Below, one piece after another: positions 58,600 through 64,000 of a stretch of DNA of 64,000 bases. Source of the DNA: Neobacillus cucumis (GTDB lineage: Bacteria; Bacillota; Bacilli; Bacillales; Cytobacillaceae); assembly GCF_016908975.1 (NCBI RefSeq), contig NZ_JAFBEX010000007.1, positions 186,001 through 250,000 of the forward strand. The letters run 5' to 3'. Under the pieces are notes generated by a model. It ran no database searches and was not told the origin of the DNA. It was given only the letters and a program-made list of their open reading frames with translations. Both the position numbers and the translations under genes were made by a program. Positions within the stretch are counted from its first letter, which is position 1, and every line of letters begins with the position of its first letter.

Positions 58600-60578
58600 T
58601 GGGCAGAATAAATTGGCATGATTTCTTTATCGTTGGAAACCCGCTCATCTTAGGTTCCCAGATTGCTATTTTACTAACAATGATTGGTATTGTAGCTACG
58701 GTTTCTTATTTAAAAAAATGGAAGTGGCTATGGCGTGAATGGCTAACCACTGTTGACCATAAACGTATTGGGATTATGTACATCCTATCCGGTGTCTTAA
58801 TGTTTTTCCGCGGTGGTGTGGATGGACTATTAATGAAGGCCCAAACATCAGCTCCAGATTTAAAGTTTTTAGATGCACAGCATTACAATGAAATTTTCAC
58901 AACACATGGCGTCATCATGATCCTTTTTGCAGCAATGCCTTTATTAATTGGTGTCATGAACGTTGTTGTTCCATTACAAATCGGGGCACGTGACGTTGCG
59001 TTCCCACAATTAAATGCACTAAGCTTTTGGTTATTCTTTGCTGGTGCGATGCTTTTCAACATCTCATTTGTTGTCGGCGGATCACCTGATGCCGGTTGGA
59101 CGGCTTACTTCCCTCTTGCAGGTAAAGAATTTACACCAGGTATCGGGAACAACTATTATGCAATCGCGTTGCAGATTGCCGGTATCGGTACCCTGATGAC
59201 GGGAATTAACTTTGTGGTTACAGTTCTAAAAATGCGAACAAAAGGCATGGGCCTTATGAAAATGCCGATGTTTACATGGACCTCTTTTATTGCGTCTGTT
59301 ATCATCGTATCAGCTTTCCCAATATTCACAGTTGCCCTTGCGTTAATGACGTTTGACCGTCTTTTCGGTACTCACTTCTTCACAATTAGCGCAGGCGGTA
59401 TGCCTATGATGTGGGCTAACCTATTCTGGTTATGGGGACATCCTGAGGTTTACATCGTGGTACTTCCAGCGTTTGGTATGTTCTCTGAGATTATTTCAAC
59501 GTTCTCTCATAAAATGCTTTTCGGTTATAAGTCAATGGTATTCTCCATTGTCGGAATTGCAGCGTTAAGTATGTTAGTTTGGGTTCATCACTTCTTTACA
59601 ATGGGTTCAGGCGCTGCTGTAAACTCGTTTTTCTCGATCACTACCATGATGATTGCGATCCCGACTGGGGTTAAGATGTTTAACTGGTTATTTACAATGC
59701 GTAAAGGTCGTATTGAATTTACGACTGCGATGCTTTGGGCATTAGCATTTGTTCCTTGCTTCCTTATTGGCGGTGTTACAGGTGTCATGTTAGCAATGGG
59801 TGCAGCGGATTATCAATATCACAACACCCTATTCCTTGTTGCTCACTTCCACTATGTATTAATTCCTGGTGTCGTGTTTGCGGTATTTGGAGCTCTTTAT
59901 TACTGGTGGCCAAAAATGTTTGGTTTCATGTTAAATGAAAAGCTTGGTAAAATTCATTTCTGGTTATTTACTATTGGTTTTAACGTAACATTTATGCCAA
60001 TGTTCTTCCTTGGATTAGATGGTGCGGTACGTCGTTCCTACACTTATTCAGCTGAATCTGGATTTGCACCATTATTCATGGTATCAACGATTGGTGCGGT
60101 TATCTTAGCTGCTGGTTTTGCGGTTCTTTGCTATAACATTTACTGGAGTTTCAAACATGCAGATCGTAACATTTCTAACGATCCATGGGATGCTAGAACA
60201 CTAGAATGGGCAACTGCATCACCTGTCCAATTCTATAACTTTGCGAAACAACCAGAAGTTAAATCAATTGATGCCTTCTGGTATATGAAGAAGCACAATG
60301 AAGGACTTACTTTAAGTGAAGACGAAATTGAAGAAATTCATATGCCTAGCAATTCTGGATTACCATTCATTATGGGTATTATCTTCGGAATTGTCGGATT
60401 CTTACTTATTTTCGAATGGAAATTAGCAGCCCTTGTGGGAACAGTTGGAATCCTTGTTGGTTTAATCGTACGTTCTTTCGATTATAACGACGGCTTCCAT
60501 GTAAAAGTCGATGAAATTAAAAAGATTGAAAAGGCATGGCGCGGTAAAGATAAAGGGGTGAATAACCATGTCAGCTAA
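58599..60578 (+). CDS. qoxB: Cytochrome aa3 quinol oxidase subunit I
   Basis: 659 residues from the ATG overlapping the qoxA stop (TGATG), with GGAGGTGAACATTG upstream. It holds the haem a/a3-CuB site: FTTHGVIMILF (haem a His), WGHPEVYIVVLPAFGM (CuB His-Tyr region), HHFFTMG and VAHFHYVLI (a3/a His ligands). It is the proton-pumping catalytic subunit that reduces oxygen with menaquinol electrons. Confidence 0.97.
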   Translation: MGRINWHDFFIVGNPLILGSQIAILLTMIGIVATVSYLKKWKWLWREWLTTVDHKRIGIMYILSGVLMFFRGGVDGLLMKAQTSAPDLKFLDAQHYNEIFTTHGVIMILFAAMPLLIGVMNVVVPLQIGARDVAFPQLNALSFWLFFAGAMLFNISFVVGGSPDAGWTAYFPLAGKEFTPGIGNNYYAIALQIAGIGTLMTGINFVVTVLKMRTKGMGLMKMPMFTWTSFIASVIIVSAFPIFTVALALMTFDRLFGTHFFTISAGGMPMMWANLFWLWGHPEVYIVVLPAFGMFSEIISTFSHKMLFGYKSMVFSIVGIAALSMLVWVHHFFTMGSGAAVNSFFSITTMMIAIPTGVKMFNWLFTMRKGRIEFTTAMLWALAFVPCFLIGGVTGVMLAMGAADYQYHNTLFLVAHFHYVLIPGVVFAVFGALYYWWPKMFGFMLNEKLGKIHFWLFTIGFNVTFMPMFFLGLDGAVRRSYTYSAESGFAPLFMVSTIGAVILAAGFAVLCYNIYWSFKHADRNISNDPWDARTLEWATASPVQFYNFAKQPEVKSIDAFWYMKKHNEGLTLSEDEIEEIHMPSNSGLPFIMGIIFGIVGFLLIFEWKLAALVGTVGILVGLIVRSFDYNDGFHVKVDEIKKIEKAWRGKDKGVNNHVS

Positions 60579-61173
60579 TGTAAATACAGCTTTACCACTT
60601 GAATATCAAACAGAACAAAACCGAATGAACATTCTTGGCTTCTGGGTTTTCCTCGGAGCCGAGATTATCCTTTTTGGAACACTCTTTGCAACATTTTCTG
60701 TTCTAAATGCAAGGTATGCAGGCGGCCCTACGCCACATGATCTTTTTGAAATTAAAGGTGTCATGATTGAAACCATATTGTTATTAACAAGTAGTTTTAC
60801 CATGGGTCTTGCTATTTATGAAATGCGCCGCAGCAATCGTAATGGGTTAATTCTATGGTTTGTCATTACCCTGCTGCTGGGTGCAGGCTTCGTATTCTTT
60901 GAAATCACTGAATTTATTTCATATGTACATGAAGGTGCAACATGGACTACAAGTGCCTTCCTATCAAGCTTCTTTGTCTTGCTTGGTACCCACGGTCTTC
61001 ACGTTAGTATGGGTATTGGTTGGGCAACAATGGTTATTATTCAATTACTGAGAAAAGGTTTAACACCTGTTACTGCACGTAAGACGTTTATTATCGGGCT
61101 ATACTGGCACTTCTTGGATGTTGTTTGGATCTTTATCTTCACATTTGTGTATTTAGCAAGGATGGTGGCGTAA
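60568..61173 (+). CDS. qoxC: Cytochrome aa3 quinol oxidase subunit III
   Basis: 201 residues. The ATG at 60568 overlaps the end of qoxB by 11 bp, with AGGGGTGAATAACC upstream. Five membrane helices; WVFLGAEIILFGTLFATF, TSAFLSSFFVLLGTHGLHVSMG and YWHFLDVVWIFIFTFVYL are subunit III signatures with the conserved Glu and His residues. Confidence 0.96.
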   Translation: MSANVNTALPLEYQTEQNRMNILGFWVFLGAEIILFGTLFATFSVLNARYAGGPTPHDLFEIKGVMIETILLLTSSFTMGLAIYEMRRSNRNGLILWFVITLLLGAGFVFFEITEFISYVHEGATWTTSAFLSSFFVLLGTHGLHVSMGIGWATMVIIQLLRKGLTPVTARKTFIIGLYWHFLDVVWIFIFTFVYLARMVA

Positions 61174-61174
61174 G

Positions 61175-61468
61175 ATGGCTAAAAATACAAAAGGATTTCC
61201 TTTAACTCACGTCATTGGCTTTATCGCTTCGTTGGTACTTACCTTCGCAGCTCTAGGTGTAGCCTTAAAAACATCCCTTCCCTTCAAAACGATTATTTGG
61301 GTGATCGGCAGCTTAGCCGTCATCCAAGCTGCCCTGCAGCTCTTCATGTTCATGCACGTGAACGAAGGAGAAGACGGCAAATCAAATATCATCAACATCG
61401 CTTCCGGAGTATTCATCGCATTCGTAGCGGTAGCCGGATCCATCTGGGTCATGTCTTTTGGAATGTAG
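61175..61468 (+). CDS. qoxD: Cytochrome aa3 quinol oxidase subunit IV
   Basis: 97 residues, three membrane helices (about 11-30, 38-57, 70-95). FPLTHVIGFIASLVLTFAALGV and VIQAALQLFMFMHVNEGEDGK are subunit IV motifs. It begins one base after the qoxC stop and ends the operon before a strong palindromic terminator. Confidence 0.95.
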   Translation: MAKNTKGFPLTHVIGFIASLVLTFAALGVALKTSLPFKTIIWVIGSLAVIQAALQLFMFMHVNEGEDGKSNIINIASGVFIAFVAVAGSIWVMSFGM

Positions 61469-61491
61469 TTATAAATAGTGAAAACATAAAT

Positions 61492-61540
61492 AAAGGTGAC
61501 AGGCACCATGTGAATTCTTCACATGGTGCCTGTCACCTTT
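61492..61540. terminator. Long perfect palindromic terminator between qoxD and pssA
   Basis: A 23-bp perfect stem (arms include GGTGACAGGCACCATGTGAA) around a TTC loop, with TTTT after it. It contains the GGTGCCTGTCACC relative of the recurring motif at 1731 and 5577. It serves both convergent genes. Confidence 0.92.
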
Positions 61541-62241
61541 TATTTTGGTACTTGTTTACGTTTTGTTCGGATTAGTTGGTATCCGATGAAGGCTACATAC
61601 AGTGGAATGGCGACATAGATGAAGTATGGAAAGCGATGCTGCTCTTTTTTGAAAACAATGTATAGGGCATACCCCAAGAAAAGGGTTATGATAATTCCAT
61701 ATTTCGGAAGTGGGATTTCCTTTAAGCTAGGAATTTTCAAAGTACTAACCATCAAAATACATAAAACGAAAAAGGCAATGACAAACATAAATCCAGGCAT
61801 TTTTAATTGAAACAACGTTAATAGAGTTAACAAGCCACCTGCTGCTGTAATGGGAACGCCGCTAAAATACTTTAACGAAGACTTGACCGCATTAATATTA
61901 AACCGAGCTAACCGGTAGGCACCGAACAGCGGGAATAAACCGGCAACAGCCATCCCAATAATGCCAAAGGAAGAAAAATACGAATAATAGGCCATCATTG
62001 CTGGCGCAACTCCAAAGGTAACAATATCTGCCAAGGAGTCTAGTTCCTTTCCTAATTCACTTTCAACCCTCAGCATCCGGGCAATCCGCCCATCCATACT
62101 GTCTAGCATCATACCAATCAAAATCAAAATCGCTGCATTCTTGTAATCCCCCTCTGCAGAGCTCATGACAGATAAAAACCCAAAAAATAAATTTGCAAGG
62201 GTAAATAAGTTAGGAATACTGTTTCTGATAATAGCTATCAC
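61540..62241 (-). CDS. pssA: CDP-diacylglycerol-serine O-phosphatidyltransferase
   Basis: 233 residues with eight predicted membrane helices. The CDP-alcohol phosphatidyltransferase motif D-G-x2-A-R-x8-G-x3-D-x3-D is present as DGRIARMLRVESELGKELDSLAD (given in part). LARFNINAVKSSLKYFSGVPI is the usual downstream loop. It makes phosphatidylserine, the precursor of phosphatidylethanolamine. The start is the GTG at 62241, with an unusually close GGA; psd is not adjacent. Confidence 0.92.
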   Translation of the reverse strand: MIAIIRNSIPNLFTLANLFFGFLSVMSSAEGDYKNAAILILIGMMLDSMDGRIARMLRVESELGKELDSLADIVTFGVAPAMMAYYSYFSSFGIIGMAVAGLFPLFGAYRLARFNINAVKSSLKYFSGVPITAAGGLLTLLTLFQLKMPGFMFVIAFFVLCILMVSTLKIPSLKEIPLPKYGIIITLFLGYALYIVFKKEQHRFPYFIYVAIPLYVAFIGYQLIRTKRKQVPK

Positions 62242-62296
62242 TCCAAAATATAAAAAAATTCATTTCTCTTTATTATACCGTTTTTCATAATAAAGG

Positions 62297-62317
62297 AAAA
62301 CTCGCCAATTGGCGAGT
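62297..62317 (-). terminator. Terminator of the TerC-family gene
   Basis: AAAACTCGCC pairs with GGCGAGT around AATT; TTTTCC follows on the minus strand. Confidence 0.8.
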
Positions 62318-62325
62318 CTCTATAT

Positions 62326-63099
62326 TTAAACATTTGCTTTTTTCGTTTCCTTTTGTGGTTTAGAAAAGAACCAACCTGCGGTCGCCATTCCAATCAAAAT
62401 TAAATAAAAGCTTAGTTTCCATTCAGTTGAATGAGCAAATGCTTCATTTAAGATTCCTAGAACTGGATGTGATAAAGTATATACCGCTAATTTTACACCA
62501 ACCCACCCTACAATGGTAAAAGCTGCGATTTCAAGACCAGGTCTCATTTCTAATAATTTTACAAACTGGTTGGCAGCAAAACGCATAAGCACTAATCCGA
62601 TTATTCCACCAGCAAAAATCACCAGGAATTTCCCTGCATCAAGACCACCGATATTCGGGAGCGGTGTCTCAGGAAGAACGACGGCCATCGCTACCGCAGC
62701 CAAAATCGAATCCACTGCAAATGCGATATCAGCTAATTCAACCTTCAAAACCGTTGACCAGAATCCACTGCCTTTTCGAACTTTCCTTTTCTCCTTTTCT
62801 TCCCCTTTTCCTTTTACAACCTTTCGAAAAATATGATTGGCAGCCATAAAGATTAAGTACAGGGCGCCAATTGCTTGAACCTGCCATACATCAACGAGGA
62901 ACGAAATAACAAACAAAGAAGCAAAACGGAACACAAATGCTCCAGCTAAACCATAAAATAAGGCTTTCTTTCGCTCTTCTTCCGGAAGATGTTTAACCAT
63001 GATCGCCAGTACAAGGGCATTGTCTGCTGCTAATAGTCCTTCTAAGGCAACTAAAATGAGCAAAACCCAACCGTATTCCATAAATAAAGTTAAATCCAT
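62326..63099 (-). CDS. ykoY: TerC-family membrane protein, manganese exporter (YkoY/MeeY-like)
   Basis: 257 residues, seven to eight membrane helices. GLLAADNALVLAIMV (about 21-35) and ADIAFAVDSILAAVAMA (about 120-136) contain the paired Asp residues of TerC proteins. AGGAGGAGTCATCA precedes the ATG. A yybP-ykoY manganese riboswitch lies upstream, exactly as for B. subtilis ykoY, whose product MeeY exports Mn2+ to metallate secreted enzymes. I therefore infer Mn2+ efflux induced by excess Mn2+. A TerD-domain gene is at 2.5-3.1 kb. Confidence 0.92.
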   Translation of the reverse strand: MDLTLFMEYGWVLLILVALEGLLAADNALVLAIMVKHLPEEERKKALFYGLAGAFVFRFASLFVISFLVDVWQVQAIGALYLIFMAANHIFRKVVKGKGEEKEKRKVRKGSGFWSTVLKVELADIAFAVDSILAAVAMAVVLPETPLPNIGGLDAGKFLVIFAGGIIGLVLMRFAANQFVKLLEMRPGLEIAAFTIVGWVGVKLAVYTLSHPVLGILNEAFAHSTEWKLSFYLILIGMATAGWFFSKPQKETKKANV

Positions 63100-63143
63100 T
63101 GATGACTCCTCCTAAAAGTAGATTTATTTAAATACTCCTTATG

Positions 63144-63182
63144 CCATAAAAATAGGCCTTTACTGTATACAGTAAAGGCCTA
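63144..63182 (-). terminator. Second terminator of the Mn2+ riboswitch leader
   Basis: A perfect palindrome (arms TAGGCCTTTACTG / CAGTAAAGGCCTA around TATA), then ATTTTTATGG on the minus strand, close to the start of ykoY. It shares the CCTTTACTG stem with the first terminator. Confidence 0.85.
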
Positions 63183-63189
63183 AATAAAC

Positions 63190-63222
63190 ACAAAAAGACC
63201 TTTACAGTAAAGTAAAGGTCTT
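63190..63222 (-). terminator. First terminator of the Mn2+ riboswitch leader
   Basis: AAGACCTTTAC pairs with GTAAAGGTCTT, then TTTTTGTG on the minus strand. Its 5' arm overlaps the 3' strand of the aptamer basal stem, so aptamer closure should prevent it forming. Confidence 0.88.
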
Positions 63223-63306
63223 GCTAACAACATTCATGTTGCCAATAAAGCCGGAGAAATGAATCCTCGAAATGACGACTTTATTGTAGCAGCTACTCCC
63301 CTTTAA
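63212..63306 (-). ncRNA. yybP-ykoY (Mn2+) riboswitch aptamer
   Basis: The minus strand reads AAAGGGGAGTAGC, GTCGTCA, CGGCTTTATTGGCAACA and GTTAGCAAGACCTTT in order, the conserved blocks of the yybP-ykoY class including the GGGGAGTAG loop and the closing CCTTT. It lies 110 bp upstream of the TerC gene. Confidence 0.92.
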
Positions 63307-63363
63307 AAGGAAATATTTAATTACTAATAATATATTAAACTATAATAGTTAAGTCAACTCTTT

Positions 63364-64000
63364 TTATAATTCATACACATCTGAATACTTCTTCTCTAAA
63401 TAATCAATAAGGTATTCCGCATTTAATTCCTCACCGGTTACCTTATTGATCAATTCATTTGGTGTATAAAGCTTACCAAATTGATGGATATTTTCCTTCA
63501 GCCAGCTTTGAATGACATCGAATCTTCCCGTTTCAATTTTCTTGTAGAAGTTTGGAATTTCCTTTTGGATCGTACGGAGTATTTGTGCTGCATAAAGATT
63601 CCCTAAAGAGTATGATGGAAAATAACCAATTCCGCCAAATGACCAATGGACATCCTGAAGAACACCCTCAGTATCAGTTGATGGTGTAACGCCAAGGTAA
63701 TCCTTCATTTTCTGATTCCAAATGGCTGGTAAATCTCGCGCTTCAATCTCCCCGCCAATAAGACCTTTTTCAATTTCATATCGGAGCATGATGTGCAAGT
63801 TATAGGTTAGCTCATCTGCTTCCACCCGAATCATTGATGGTTGGACAGTGTTTACAGCCCGATAAAATTCTTCTACCGATACATTTGTTAATTGGTCCGG
63901 AAAATACTCCTGAAGCTTTGGATAAAAGAAATGCCAAAATTCCTTACTGCGCCCAATCATATTTTCTAAAAATCTGGACTGTGATTCATGTATACCGAAG
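63364..64000 (-). CDS. M32 carboxypeptidase (carboxypeptidase Taq family), C-terminal part
   Basis: The frame is open from the right window edge, so about 211 C-terminal residues are present; the ATG at 63960 is an internal Met. It begins FGIHESQSRFLENMIGRSKEFW, the conserved HESQSR motif of M32 peptidases, then PSMIRVEADELTYNLHIMLRYEIEKGLI, WNQKMKDYLGVTP and DVHWSFGGIGYFPSYSLGN, all family hallmarks. The zinc-binding HExxH lies outside the window. B. subtilis YpwA is the homologue; metal-dependent removal of C-terminal residues. Confidence 0.93.
   Translation of the reverse strand, partial: FGIHESQSRFLENMIGRSKEFWHFFYPKLQEYFPDQLTNVSVEEFYRAVNTVQPSMIRVEADELTYNLHIMLRYEIEKGLIGGEIEARDLPAIWNQKMKDYLGVTPSTDTEGVLQDVHWSFGGIGYFPSYSLGNLYAAQILRTIQKEIPNFYKKIETGRFDVIQSWLKENIHQFGKLYTPNELINKVTGEELNAEYLIDYLEKKYSDVYEL

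Overview
The window reads as a chromosomal segment of an aerobic, endospore-forming member of the Bacillaceae (Bacillus/Neobacillus-like). The evidence is low-GC DNA with strong AGGAGG-type ribosome sites and many TTG/GTG starts. It carries a complete gerA-type germinant receptor operon, a sporulation-type histidine kinase, YpzG/YpbS-like small proteins, PerR-type and Rex-type boxes, a qoxABCD quinol oxidase and several riboswitches of the Bacillus kind. I see no rRNA, tRNA, CRISPR array, prophage or intact insertion sequence. Species-level identity cannot be read from the sequence alone.

Layout. 1-1583: end of a gas-vesicle operon (gvpA-gvpN-gvpF, minus strand; gvpF runs off the left edge). 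1.8-10.9 kb: miscellaneous single genes (TerD, GIY-YIG protein, ATP-grasp ligase, flavodoxin, HSL-type esterase, UMF1/Atg22-like transporter, CsoR, CBS protein, TetR regulator with two operators, and a 53-residue gene). 11.6-18.0 kb: a meta-cleavage aromatic pathway that best fits protocatechuate 2,3-cleavage (class III extradiol dioxygenase, tautomerase, decarboxylase, hydratase, semialdehyde dehydrogenase), divergent from an IclR regulator and an ACMSD-like amidohydrolase. 18.1-23.0 kb: a 52-bp tandem repeat array, HAD phosphatase, coiled-coil protein, Mn-dependent pyrophosphatase and iron-type alcohol dehydrogenase. 23.1-33.2 kb: an R2lox oxidase, then an acyl-CoA/short-chain dehydrogenase cluster in which acyl-CoA ligase, MBL hydrolase, thiolase and two acyl-CoA dehydrogenases are decayed, several by internal deletions that keep both gene ends. 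33.6-43.9 kb: sporulation/germination and cell-wall genes.

44.7-50.9 kb is the most interesting part. A cobalamin riboswitch with a clear antiterminator/terminator leader precedes a wall-anchored protein with two transcobalamin-C-terminal-like (DUF4430) domains and an alpha/alpha-barrel region. It is followed by a DUF4430 lipoprotein and then the T, fused A-A and S components of an ECF transporter. Together they look like a Gram-positive B12 capture-and-import relay built from the same two folds as human intrinsic factor/transcobalamin. 51.0-53.3 kb: an FMN-riboswitch rib operon with only ribE, ribB and ribH (no ribD and no GTP cyclohydrolase II domain). 53.4-63.1 kb: GyrI-like protein, PerR-box katA, cold-shock protein, HAD phosphatase, a cysteine-free HesB-like protein with a natural His tail, qoxABCD behind a Rex-type box, phosphatidylserine synthase, and a TerC-family manganese exporter behind a yybP-ykoY riboswitch. 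The right edge cuts an M32 carboxypeptidase.

Repeats are frequent. There are five copies of a ~130-bp element with TTGATT ends (one inside the aromatic operon, one collapsed to 46 bp), two copies of a ~148-bp fold-back element whose stems co-vary, a 52-bp tandem array, and a recurring GGTGCCTGACACC palindrome.
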